Assembly: GCA_032718475.1 (NCBI GenBank)
Contig: JAUCBJ010000268.1
Coordinates: 1 to 21,051, forward strand
Source of the DNA: Nemertoderma westbladi
Taxonomy: Eukaryota > Xenacoelomorpha > Nemertodermatida > Nemertodermatidae
Length of the DNA: 21,051 nt
Direction of reading: 5' to 3'
The first letter of the stretch is position 1; each line of letters opens with the position of its first letter. A model generated the notes under the pieces. That model did not search any database. It had not been told where the DNA came from and saw nothing but the letters and a program-made list of their open reading frames with translations. Shown one piece after another: positions 1 to 9,100 of the stretch. The translations under genes and the position numbers were made by a program.

Positions 1-726
1 AGTCAGGATGTATGATCAGTTAGCAGTCCGCAGTAGTCGTTGGGGCCGCAGATCAGTTAAAGGATATATGCCCTTTATAATTAAACCTACTAGTGTACGA
101 CTAAAAAACAGTAAAGCACAAAATACTTCCAAGCCGTTCTTTCTTAGGCTCAGGACTGAATGTAAACACTGCACATAGGCATTGCGTCATTTCTCGGAAA
201 TTTTCTGTACAAGGAGCCACAAAAACGCTCTAATTGGCTGACTGAACTGAGAGACGCCGTAGAACAAAGGAAATCAACAGGTATGAATGTCAGCTGTTAA
301 CCGTAGTCATAGTAACTACTGTTCAAGAGTAGCTATCACCCCCTTTGCGTCACGAATTGCCATAGAATCATAAAATATGCCTTTCACAGTACACATACGG
401 AGGAAATAGGTCTTAGATCCTCTAAAAACACCGATACAGCAATAATACGGTCTCTTACACTTATTAAATCAACTACAGAGTATTTTACTGTAAAAGATAA
501 TAAAAATAACGGGGCAATTCAGCAAAGGCTTTTACAATAACTAAGCGAGTGGGCCATCATTAAACTACAGACAGCTTGTTGTATGAATGCTACACAATGC
601 ACAATGGGGGGTTACACGAGTTTGAGTTGGGTTTGAGATTGAGTAAACCAGAAACCAGACAGGTTTGAGTTAATAAGAGTGAGGTAAGAGAAAAGGTACC
701 CAGTTTGAGAAACGGTATCTAGAATG
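1..726. other. Non-coding left flank
   Basis: No credible gene or exon is visible. The stretch is unique-looking AT-rich sequence with a TTTGAG-rich patch near 620-710. It ends in AGAATG (721-726), the left copy of the target duplication of the following transposon. The only sizeable open frame reaching in here runs from the transposon's palindromic end repeats and has low-complexity, repetitive translation. Confidence 0.6.
721..726. repeat. Left target site duplication (AGAATG)
   Basis: AGAATG directly precedes the left inverted repeat and is repeated exactly at 5333-5338 after the right inverted repeat. Confidence 0.9.
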
Positions 727-863
727 TACGGTGGCTGATTTGGGCCAATTAGATTAGGATTTTTTCTTTTTCTGGGTGATAATAATATCACCCGGGTGAT
801 AAATAATATCACCCGGGTGATAAATAATATCACCCGGGTGATAAATAATATCACCCGGGTGAT
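727..863 (+). repeat. Left terminal inverted repeat with palindrome array
   Basis: The outer 47 bp are unique sequence. After a half-site (GGGTGAT, 774-780) come four copies of ATCACCCGGGTGAT at 787-800, 808-821, 829-842 and 850-863, separated by the 7-bp spacer AAATAAT, giving a 21-bp period. It pairs with 5196-5332, with one mismatch found (785). Weaker similarity continues inward around TTTTCCAGAC near 871 and its partner near 5140. Confidence 0.92.
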
Positions 864-977
864 AATTATTTTCCAGACCATGTGCCGGCCCGGTCATCGC
901 CTCAATTTTAAACTCAGTACTGGTACTGTACTTTATTATTCTTAAAATTAATACCGGTCTAGGCCTATTGAAATGAT

Positions 978-3156
978 ATGTCAGATAGAACATCAAGCGC
1001 TCGAAACCGTGACTTTAGACGTAGGCGGTTATTGTTGGCTGACTTGCGGCAACAAATAGGCAATAGACTGAATGCGATAAATGGCAATGATGTAGACATG
1101 GGTGAGGATGAGGATGAGGGAGTCGAAGCGTACGTTCAGACTTTACCAATAGGCCCAAACCAGACTTTAAATGAAAATACTACAGCACTTACGTCAAACT
1201 GCAATAACAATCAATCAAACTGCAATCAGAATAACATGAAACGTACCAGAGGTAGACAAACTGTCAGTGTTTCGGCTGCTGCTGCTGGGCGTCCACCACG
1301 ATCAACAAACGTCGTCATTATAAAACTGAAAGTTTCGCAGGCTTCAGAATCGGTATTGATTCGAAAACCACTTGGAGAGTCGAATGCCATTAAATTGTCT
1401 CTCCCAATGGACGATAACATGAGTAATGCTATAGACACAGTCGTTACGAAAATATTTGGTGACACAAACTTTAACAAAGCTTTAGAAGACTTAGACTTTC
1501 CTTCTGATAAAGATTCGTATGATTTTTCATTTTGTTCCATGGTTGGGGAGTCGCTCGATATGTACAAAACTCTGAGGGAATATGTCATTGATAAATGTGT
1601 TTGCGGTACACCTAAGCTAATGTTAAACCTAAAGCTCCAGGAATATGAAGGTGGTTGCGTTAATAGTAGGCCTAGGCCTACTTTTCCGGGAATTGGTATT
1701 GCTGGTTCAGTTCTTGAAACTGAGGATAATGTTAGAGGAACTGACAATGATAAGAATTGTAAGCCTTCTGAAGCGGGTACTTCTACTTCTTTGGAGACAC
1801 ACTCTACATCTAGGTACCTCACTGAAAACCAAGCCAGTCAGTTTTTAGATACTTTAGTAGTTATTTTTAGATAGGTCTAGGCCTAATGCTAATACCGGGG
1901 ATTTATTTTTTGAAGTTAACGAACCATTGGCTAATCTTGCGTGTGATTCTGCGAATTATTCACATATTATTACTTCTACAAGTTTTAGAGAGGAACCTGC
2001 CTGCTCAGCGATTTTGACATTTCAACTGGGACAGACATTGGTTGAAACTTTAGAGAATAGTCTCTTTCAATGGCAACAATGTGAAAAAACCTATACTACT
2101 CTGGAAGTTCCCCGAAATACGATAGTAGATAGTGTCTATGAATTACTTGAGAGCGAGTCTCTAGATACACCACATGTGATGGTAAAGTTTATCGGAGAAG
2201 ATGCTATCGACACCGGGGGTCCTGTTAGAGAAATGTTTACATTATTTTTTCAATCGCAGACACCCAATTTATTTCGTGGTTCATATCCCTATATGACATT
2301 TCGTCATAACCTCGAGGAATTAGATAAATTCAAACTTCTTGGAAAAGTAACTGCCCTGGCACTGATCAATGGTATAGAAGGTCCACATTCGTTCACTCCT
2401 TCTCTTGCTAATGCTATAATGGGTATTAAATACGAGTCACAATTTGTCGAAGTGCCAGCTGACGAAGATTGTGTACAAAAGCTAAAGTTTCTCAATGAGG
2501 CTAACGATGAACAATCCTTCAAATTGGCGATTAGATCATTTACTGAAAGGTTTGAAATGGGTTTGTTAAAATCTAATATTCCTTTGAGTAAAAAAGCTGA
2601 AGTTATTTCGTTATTATGTCGGCATATTGTGGTGAGCTCTATTCGTGAGGAAATAGATAGCTACAGAGAAGGTTTAAAAAGCTATGGTGTGTTTGATTTA
2701 ATGAAGTCATTCCCAGAAGAGGCCATAGCCTCGCTTTCTCATCGACCTGTCACATATATTGAGGTAAAGGAATGCTTTACTCCCAAGTTTGATTCGTTGA
2801 CCAGTTGTGAACGCCAGAAAGCCGCTGAAATTGTTTTCAAATTTAATCAATTCCTCAAGAAAGTAGAGAAGGGAGAAATGAGTTCTAGCTATGTTCCAAT
2901 AGATGGAACTGAAGAAACCAAGGTACTGAATTTGGGAGATGTTCTACAATTCGGAAGCGGCTCCAGATTTCCAAACTTCCAGGGAGAATTGCGCTTCTGT
3001 CAAGCGGATTCACCTAATCGACGCCTTACAGTGAACACGTGCGCCACCATCATAACTTTTCCCCTTAATAATAGGTACTTGCACGGGAAAACTCAAAAAT
3101 TTTGCGAAGTACTTCTTGAGGACATATATAATAACCTCGGGTTTGGTCTTCCTTAG
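978..3156 (+). CDS. HECT-type E3 ubiquitin ligase, transposon passenger
   Basis: HECT ligases take ubiquitin from an E2 onto a catalytic cysteine and pass it to a substrate lysine. The start is the ATG at 978, and the frame is open to 1874; the HECT half is in another frame, open from 1861 to the stop at 3156. A GT-AG intron at 1759-1870 joins them in frame to give about 688 residues; a 1-nt indel is the alternative. The N-terminal third has an arginine run (RNRDFRRRR), an acidic patch and no recognised domain. The HECT N-lobe shows VKFIGEDAIDTGGPVREM at about 366-382. The catalytic cysteine is in VNTCATIITFP at about residue 651 (codon 3040-3042), 37 residues from the end, the usual spacing. 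The C-terminus is NNLGFGLP. It resembles multicopy G2E3-like HECT genes of aquatic animals. It converges on the transposase inside the same inverted repeats, so it is probably transposon-borne. Its substrate is unknown. Confidence 0.92.
1759..1870 (+). other. Predicted intron of the HECT gene
   Basis: The donor GTAAGC begins at 1759 and the acceptor TTATTTTTAG ends at 1870. Removing the 112 nt joins a phase-1 codon (T at 1758 plus AT at 1871-1872) and continues in the HECT frame as RSRPNANTGDLFFE. A weaker donor, GTAGGC at 1666, has the same phase. The alternative is a 1-nt indel within 1855-1875 in an otherwise intronless gene. RNA evidence is lacking. Confidence 0.5.
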
Positions 3157-3271
3157 TCTAGTGCTCTTATATCCAAGAATGGGAATGTTTTTAATTAATA
3201 GGATTCATTAAATCAAAATCATTAAATCATAGATCGAGATAAATCATAGATGTTCAAATAAGACTCACGGT

Positions 3272-3283
3272 TTTATTAATAAA
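3272..3283. promoter_or_regulatory. Palindromic bidirectional polyadenylation signal
   Basis: TTTATTAATAAA is a perfect palindrome that reads AATAAA on both strands. On the plus strand it lies 122 nt after the HECT stop. On the minus strand it lies downstream of the transposase stop, about 290 nt away if the nested MITE is subtracted. It could serve both convergent genes. Confidence 0.45.
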
Positions 3284-3500
3284 CCTTAACGGACTGATCT
3301 TCCATTATTGTGTTATACTGTTAATTGTAGATAATTATTGTGTTTGTATTTGATTATTGTTCTTTTTAATTATAATAATTTGATTGTGTTGTGTTTTAAT
3401 CAAAATATTTTCGTTATAACGATCTACAATACATACATATTATTATGACCGAACACTCCAACTGGTTTAGTCATTAAAACTTAACTAATAAATCTTATTA

Positions 3501-3800
3501 GGGGTCATCCATAAATGACGTCACGATTTTTTGGGACATTCCCCCCCCCCCCCCATGTCACGTCACACATTATAAAATTAACTTGTTAATGAATTAAAAT
3601 TTAGAAAAAAATCATTATTTTAAAATCAACTGTAAATTATTATTTTATTTACTATTGTTAGGTGAATTTTACGCCCCCCCCCCCCCCCCCCCCCGCCCCG
3701 CCCCTGTCTCACATCGTCACGAAATAGTGTAACCCCCCCCCCCACCCTCCCCCCCCCCCCGTTCCTCCCTGCGTGACGTCATTTATGGATGGCCCCGCCC
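3501..3800. mobile_element. Harbinger-like MITE nested in the transposon
   Basis: A 300-bp non-coding element flanked by TTA (3498-3500 and 3801-3803). The ends share the inverted core CATCCATAAATGACGTCACG (left near 3506-3525, right near 3776-3795) and both strands start with GGG. A TWA target duplication and G-rich ends are typical of PIF/Harbinger elements. The interior holds long C runs near 3541-3554, 3676-3694 and 3733-3760. Each arm carries TGACGTCA, a consensus CRE palindrome. It lies in the spacer between the two gene ends, interrupting neither. Confidence 0.8.
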
Positions 3801-3862
3801 TTAGTATAAACAACCAACTACAGTGGTGAAAATGTTGGGCATAATATAATATATGTAGAAGT

Positions 3863-5028
3863 TTACAGATCCAGATGAATCTTGTTCCGTAAGTACATGT
3901 ATGTTTGCGAGCAGTGAAACAAGTTTTCACAATGATCGGGATGACGAACGTTATTATCATCTTGAAGATATAGTTCGCAGAGTTCGTTCACGGTTTTATT
4001 ACAAAAAGGTAACTTGTATCCGAAAACAGACATAAGTTCAATATTGTATTGGTTGGTTGGTTGAAAGTAATTTGGTTGTTCGAGGTATAATAGTTGTGGT
4101 TTGCCCGCCAATGCCATTACTCCGCTCTTTCTTAGCCTGTGAGAGTTCCACCGTGAACAAATATCATCTAAGGATCGTTGTAATAAATCGACATAAACAA
4201 ATCGCACAATTTCGATTTCTAAATAGTCGGATGTGTCCAATGCCCCGCGAATCTGAAGTTCCAAGAAATGATAGAGCCACTGATCCATTCCGAGGCCTGG
4301 GAACTTTGACCACCAGGACTCGATTCTTTGATTCCTAGAACTTTTCCCGTATAGGAAAGGACGGAAGTGGTAGTTGGCTTGTGGGTTAGATATAGAATAC
4401 AAGTATTTCATAATTATTTCAACATTGACATTCTCAGTCCCGCGGTCACTTCTGACTCGACGTGGAATTGCGTTGTGCTCTTTGATAAAATCTAAGAAGT
4501 ATTCCCCAACCAGAAATGGGACATTTTTGATCTGTGACACTTTAACCACAGCACTTTTCGACTAAAACCATCAATAGCCGCATGAACTGTTAGACCAAAT
4601 GGATTTAATTTATCCCATCCGTCTATGTGTACTAGGTAGTTTGGTCCTTTAGATCTATATGTTCTTCGAATAATTTTCTTTCCAAGACGAATGGCTGAAG
4701 AATCTGGGTCTACAATCTTTAAAAGTGCGGCTACAATACTCCTTGGCGCGAATAGTTTATGTTTTTACATCAAAATTTGTTGCATTTGGCGATAACCGGT
4801 AGAATTATATAAACCAGATGAACTTGTCTCGATTTCATTAAAGATAGCGTCCAGTATATCATCAAATCTGTTTGGATTCAGCCTTCTACTAAGACCCAAA
4901 CCTTTCAAAATTCTTCTCGTCGTTCTGACAGAGATTTCGATATTCTTACTCTTCAGCAACTTTGAGATATCCGAATTCGAAAATCCAGACCAGAAATAGT
5001 CAGAAACCAACTCAATTACATTATTCAT
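3863..5028 (-). pseudogene. Broken IS3EU-like DDE transposase (integrase core)
   Basis: The start is the ATG at 5028; an in-frame stop lies 21 nt upstream. The N-terminus (MNNVIELVSDYFWSGFSNSD onward) looks like a helix-turn-helix DNA-binding region ending in LKGLGLSRR. The frame then hits TAA at 4765-4767 but continues in the same frame with family-like sequence (KHKLFAPRSIVAALLKIVDP). The first catalytic Asp is in LVHIDGWDKL (codon 4621-4623). Near 4541-4543, in a T run (A run on the coding strand), one base appears missing, and the rest lies in another frame. The second Asp is in VRSDRGTEN (4445-4447) and the Glu in NQRIESWW (4319-4321), so all DDE residues survive. The stop is at 3863. 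It matches the 'integrase core domain' proteins common in invertebrate and fish genomes, assigned to IS3EU from memory. With one nonsense codon and one frameshift it is unlikely to make a full enzyme, barring sequencing error. Confidence 0.87.
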
Positions 5029-5174
5029 ACTGTACAAAACAATCTAATAAACAATCTAGCCTAACATACATACAGTAGTATCTCACATATATGTAAACAT
5101 TAGTAGGTGAGGATCACCGGACCGGTACACAGTCTGGAAAAGAACGATAAATCAATACCTGGGTGATATTAATT

Positions 5175-5332
5175 ATCACCCGGGTGACAATAATTATCAC
5201 CCGGGTGATATTATTTATCACCCGGGTGATATTATTTATCACCCGGGTGATATTATTTATCACCCGGGTGATAATATTATCACCCAGAAAAAGAAAAAAT
5301 CCTAATCTAATTGGCCCAAATCAGCCACCGTA
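5175..5332 (-). repeat. Right terminal inverted repeat with palindrome array
   Basis: Reverse complement of the left end. Palindromes lie at 5259-5272, 5238-5251, 5217-5230 and 5196-5209 in register with the left array. A fifth copy at 5175-5188 has a final T-to-C change, and a partial copy (ACCTGGGTGAT) follows near 5158-5167. The right array is thus one unit longer than the left. Confidence 0.92.
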
Positions 5333-5338
5333 AGAATG
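5333..5338. repeat. Right target site duplication (AGAATG)
   Basis: Exact copy of 721-726, directly after the transposon's right end. Removing the element and one copy would give the empty site. Confidence 0.9.
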
Positions 5339-5921
5339 AGATAGGGACTGTATTCGTCCCATATTACTGTTCTGACTGTATTAATTTATTTAATGTTTTG
5401 TCTTTTGACAGTTTGACTAATAGTTCTGCTGTACTCGTACTGTATTAGGCCTACCGACTGACCGACCGAGCGACCGGTAATGATTCAATTGCTTAATTGT
5501 GTTTGTGTGAGTTGGCAGTGCTGCAGTGGGCAGTACAAATAAATTGTGTTGTGTTGATGCCCAGACAGCCAGATGCCAGACCTGCAGACTGCAGGACTGG
5601 TTACATGTTTTTAATGCTGTACTGTCTACTTCTGTACTTGACAGACTGATGTATATGTATAAGCAGGGCCTAGGCCTGTAGGCCAGTATAGCAGTAGGCC
5701 CTATCCACTATCCTGCTATCTGCCTACAGTAGGCCTATGCAAATACAGGAAATGCAATATTCAGATATAGGCTGATAGGCTGCTATCAGCAGTCAGACTA
5801 TAGTCTACAGTAGGGTAGGAAGGGGCAATTCCAGACAAAATTATACATTCAGGCTGTTGTACCCAACCTATTCTGCCTTCACAGCATAATTTAATCAGTT
5901 TCTGTAGGCCTACAGTAATTC

Positions 5922-7151
5922 GGGGTGACTTGATACAGCAAGTTATACTTTTTCTTTAACGGATTGTGTGATTGCGTGATGTTATGATAAAAATTGAAAT
6001 ACTAGAAGATGTCTGAATAAATTGCAGAATTGTCTGTCAAATAGTAAAATTAATTTGGTCATTGCTTCGCATTTGTGATCACTACCGGTAGAGCCAAAAA
6101 TGCATTTTTCAAAAATTCACTTTTTTCAATGTCAAAATATACTGGTAGGTCGAATTTTTGACACTTTGCTTTGGGTTAATGTTGTTCAAAAATTATTTTT
6201 ACAGATGCTAATAGATGAGTTTGAATATTATGATCGTAAAAAAATTTACAAATTTTCATACGAATTGGGGGTGGAGTGCCCGTTTTTTGAAAGTTTGTCT
6301 CAAAATGGGGTGACTTGATACATATTGGTTAACTGTAATTCTAGCCTCTTTGGCAGTACGGTATATTGTAGGCTAAAAAGTTCTGATACCTGTGACTACA
6401 CTCTGACAGTCTGATATAGTAGGACATATTACAACAGTATTTTAATGGAAGTACACGTCAGTAGGTCTTTCAGCTATTCAGTCTATTGTAAATTATTATG
6501 ATATTACAATGTTAATCAACTGATAGTACAGTGTTAACTTAACCATCAATCGATATATTTTGCAACATTTGTGCTTAAATAGGGCCTACATTGATTTAGT
6601 TTGCAGTTTTTTCTAAAATGTTTTGTCTTATTTACCGGTACTGGTCTGCTGGTGTCAGGATATCACAATGCAATGAAAGTCTTTTTCGTTTTTAAACTTC
6701 AATTTAACTTGTTAAATATTGTTAGGCCTATATGTTAAATTTTCTAAAATATTTTATCTTTACTTAAACCTTAAATTTGCAAAATTTGTGCTTAAATTCC
6801 TTGTTTTAGTTTCCAGTTTTTTCTAAAATGTATTGTCTTACTTACTGGCTGACTGGCAACTGGTGTCAGGATGTCACTATGTAATGAAGGTCTTTTTCGT
6901 TTTTAAAGTGCAATTTAACTTGTTAAATATTAAATATTTTGCCATAAAAAATGGAGTGATTTTTAATTTTAACCATAATTTTATATCCCCGTTATGCATT
7001 AGGTGGGGACTTCGTTCTTTTTTTTAAATTTCCAAGATGTATCAAGTCACCCCCACAGCCTACAACATGATCTAAACTCATTCACAGAGTGGTATTATTG
7101 CGGAAAATTTGCTTGTGTATCAAGTCACCCTGTTATGTGGGGTGACTTGAT
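5922..7151. repeat. Inverted GGGGTGACTTGATAC repeat family
   Basis: The motif lies on the plus strand at 5922-5936 and 6307-6321, and on the minus strand at 7039-7053 and (shortened) 7119-7130. The last pairs with 7140-7151 as a 12-bp perfect inverted repeat with a 9-nt loop. The outer copies may be ends of a non-autonomous DNA element of about 1.1 kb, but I found no convincing target duplication. Confidence 0.5.
6558..6931 (+). repeat. Diverged tandem duplication, unit about 215 bp
   Basis: 6558-6720 and 6775-6931 align through shared blocks such as ATTTGTGCTTAAAT, CAGTTTTTTCTAAAATGT, TGGTGTCAGGAT, GTCTTTTTCGTTTTTAAA and CAATTTAACTTGTTAAATAT. The offset drifts from 217 to 211 bp through small indels. 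It has no coding content that I recognise. Confidence 0.8.
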
Positions 7152-7182
7152 TTGAAATTTTTAAATTTTTTTTAAAAAAGAA

Positions 7183-7301
7183 AATTTGTCAGGAATTTCC
7201 CTTCCCTGGGAAATTTCGGACAAATTGAATTTAAAAAAAATAAAGATGTAGAAACCTACATGCATGTCTGGAATTTCCCAATTGCAGGTTATTCCAGACA
7301 T
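7183..7301. repeat. Two adjacent hairpins sharing GGAATTTCCC
   Basis: Arms 7183-7201 and 7208-7226 match at 17 of 19 positions around a 6-nt loop. A second inverted repeat has perfect 11-bp arms, ATGTCTGGAAT (7264-7274) and ATTCCAGACAT (7291-7301). Both contain TGTC-GGAATTTCCC. They may be ends of a small decayed element. Confidence 0.55.
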
Positions 7302-7956
7302 TAATTCAGTGTAATTGTCAGATTGTTTATTTATACAGTCGGGGAGAAGTTCAATTTTCAACTGCATTGAAATTTAAAACTTTTTTTTTTAATTCAACTT
7401 TTACGTTGTAAATTCAACTCTAAAATGGCAGGAGGTGCAGAAGGCCCCCCCAAGACATCACAGAAGGGGTGTTTTGATTGTTTTTATGGATGTAACTCGA
7501 AAAATAAACCCTCATTACCGATGGAATTAAAACTTTCACCATCGGGAATAGGCCTACTTTTTTAAAAACATTGATAACATTGATTAACAAGTGATTACAT
7601 TTGCAAATTAGCTGAAATACTATGGGAATTTATTAGATGTATTAAATTACCGCTGAATGTCATAATTATTATATTATTAATCAGTTTAATCATCATTAGC
7701 AACAAGCACCAAGTGTGCTATTGTTGAAATTTGACACACAAATAATGCCACCACCACCTAAACTATACAATGTGTTACAATGCAATAGATGCATACAATA
7801 TACCCATACAATATACAATGCGATGTAAATAGTAATGAATATTGTATGTAGTAGACAATGCCTGTACTGCATCACAATTATATAAAAAGCCAGCACCGAC
7901 CCACAGCCAACAGTTTTGAAATAATAATACACGACACGATACATTAACCATTAATA
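7302..7956. other. Non-coding, probable LINE 3' trailer
   Basis: No gene recognised. 7680-7945 carries ACAATATAC/CATACAAT-type short repeats. Because the LINE remnant at 7957-8483 runs on the minus strand, this stretch may be its 3' untranslated region. Two overlapping minus-strand open frames at 7696-7981 have low-complexity translation. Confidence 0.4.
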
Positions 7957-8483
7957 CTTTTATTTCGGAGCGCAAAAGCACTAAACAAAAATAAGGAATG
8001 ATTTTTTAGTCCATTATGGTCTCGCAAAGACAGTGATTTACGAAATTTGCGCAAATAAAGTTCTGGAAGGTACACTACTCTTAAATTATGTTATTCCGGA
8101 CAAACCAGTAGGAAGTGAAATTCGCATTCCACTAAAGAACAATGACACATGTACATAATCTCTCGCTCCGAGGAACTCCACGTCAGCGCCCCTCCTCTAT
8201 ACTTAGATTATGTGAAATGCACCGAAATCTGGTCAGGGTATTTGACAATCTAGGGTAATTACATAGGTAACAAGTTAAGGTACGAAAACGCTTCCGCTTC
8301 GAAAACATTTTTAATATAAAAGTCTCCTTTTGGGGAGTTAGCTAATGTAGACCACCACTGCTGCACATACTGGCTCTGCAATGTATCTTTGACTAATTCA
8401 ATAATATAAGTTGTGATTTCTGGATTTGGTGAGAATTGGTTTTGTAGGAATCGACTGGTTTGCGAATTTTGGCCGGTACCGGT
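7957..8483 (-). pseudogene. Decayed LINE reverse-transcriptase C-terminal segment
   Basis: Minus-strand translation across three switches of frame gives pieces in the order seen at the C-terminus of many invertebrate non-LTR retrotransposon polyproteins. First comes a tryptophan-rich helix region (SQYVQQWWSTLANSPKGDFY, about 8380-8320). Next is LTRFRCISHNLSIEEGR and PRSERLCTC (about 8250-8150), then a Cys-His segment ECEFHFLLVCPE (about 8130-8095). The tail is VVYLPELYLRKFRKS. At least one in-frame stop (after VCPE) and two frameshifts make it a dead fragment. The polymerase domain itself is absent here. Recognition rests on motif order remembered from such proteins; the clade is uncertain. 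Confidence 0.6.
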
Positions 8484-8677
8484 GCAGGCCCGTTCTAAAA
8501 GAAACTGGCTTACAGGGCCGGTTTTTCATATTTATTTCATTGTATAATTAGTTAGCATGTCAAAAATCGTGAAACCAGCACCTGACTGCCTGAAAGGTAA
8601 CATTACTGCAACAGAACTCAGTTTATTAACAGATTAATGTGTGTATTATAGGCCTATGTAATATATAGTAGGATGGC

Positions 8678-8715
8678 TAAAACGTCTGTCCTTATCTGAT
8701 CTGATCTGATCTGAC
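8678..8715 (+). repeat. Left inverted arm with CTGAT pentamers
   Basis: Begins TAAAACGTCTGTCC and continues with four tandem CTGAT-type pentamers, ending in CTGAC. It is the exact inverse of about 10245-10282. Confidence 0.85.
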
Positions 8716-8750
8716 GGTATCTGACACTTGTTCCACCTTGGTTCAGAGTG

Positions 8751-8962
8751 CACCTTGGTGTAGTGGTTATATTCAATTCACATCTCTCGGAGGTTGTGGG
8801 TTCAACCCCGGCATGGGGCCAAGGTAGTTTTCTTTTCGGCACGAATGTTTTGAAGGGTTTAGCGAGGCATCTCTGCCTTGCATCCTTAAATGGTAGCTAA
8901 ATGAGTACTGGACCATGTGAAGTTTCCCCGGTATTCCCCTTAAACCCGGGGGGGGGGGGGGG
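8751..8962 (+). mobile_element. tRNA-derived SINE-like unit
   Basis: A Pol III A-box-like TGGTGTAGTGG (8756-8766) and a B-box GTTCAACCC (8800-8808) lie 34 bp apart. ACCTTGG (8752-8758) can pair perfectly with CCAAGGT (8819-8825), as a 7-bp acceptor stem would. The D and anticodon arms are degenerate and the T stem is imperfect, so it is not a working tRNA gene. A tRNA-unrelated body of about 120 bp follows and ends at a run of 15 G (8948-8962). It lies inside the larger inverted-repeat element. There is no poly-A tail. Confidence 0.65.
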
Positions 8963-9100
8963 TCAATATAATACTTCCCGCTCTGAAACTAACGATACTA
9001 ACTAAAAGACTAACTGAAATGAATTAAAAGGAATTCAAATAAAATAAGCTAGAAATTTTAAATTTGTTTTTAGCAGCTGGTGCCAAATTTTGGTGTCGGT

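Larger units (their letters stand above)
727..5332. mobile_element. Complete IS3EU-like DNA transposon with HECT passenger gene
   Basis: The element starts TACGGTGG and ends CCACCGTA, and is flanked on both sides by AGAATG (721-726 and 5333-5338), a 6-bp target site duplication. The inverted ends match for 137 bp with one mismatch at 785/5274. Inside are a HECT E3 ligase gene (plus strand) and a broken integrase-like DDE transposase (minus strand), arranged convergently with outward-placed starts. A 6-bp duplication and TA-starting ends with a retroviral-integrase-like transposase agree with what I recall of the eukaryotic IS3EU superfamily; that assignment is from memory and protein resemblance, not a search. 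A 300-bp MITE is nested at 3501-3800, so the element was about 4.3 kb before that insertion. The near-identical ends suggest recent insertion. Confidence 0.9.
5339..7159. other. Repeat-rich non-coding region
   Basis: No credible gene. It holds GACC/CCGA short repeats near 5455-5477, several TAGGCCTA palindromes (5446, 5730, 5905, 6723), copies of GGGGTGACTTGATAC in both orientations, and a tandem duplication of about 160 bp. The small open frame around 6100-6318 has biased, unrecognisable translation and I do not call it. Confidence 0.55.

Noticed and set aside
787-863. CRISPR-like array of evenly spaced repeats
   Set aside because: The 14-bp repeats and identical 7-bp spacers are mirrored at the other end of a eukaryotic transposon; there are no variable spacers.
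612-996. Two minus-strand open frames over the left transposon end
   Set aside because: Their translations are tandem repeats created by the 21-bp palindrome array, with no independent coding sign.
1226-1822. 198-codon minus-strand open frame
   Set aside because: It lies opposite the HECT N-terminal coding region and resembles no protein I know; it is a shadow frame.
3709-3960. Minus-strand open frame with a glycine run
   Set aside because: The glycines come from the MITE's C tracts, and the rest overlaps the transposase in another frame.
6100-6318. 72-codon plus-strand open frame
   Set aside because: AT-driven composition, no recognisable motif, and it ends inside a repeat motif.
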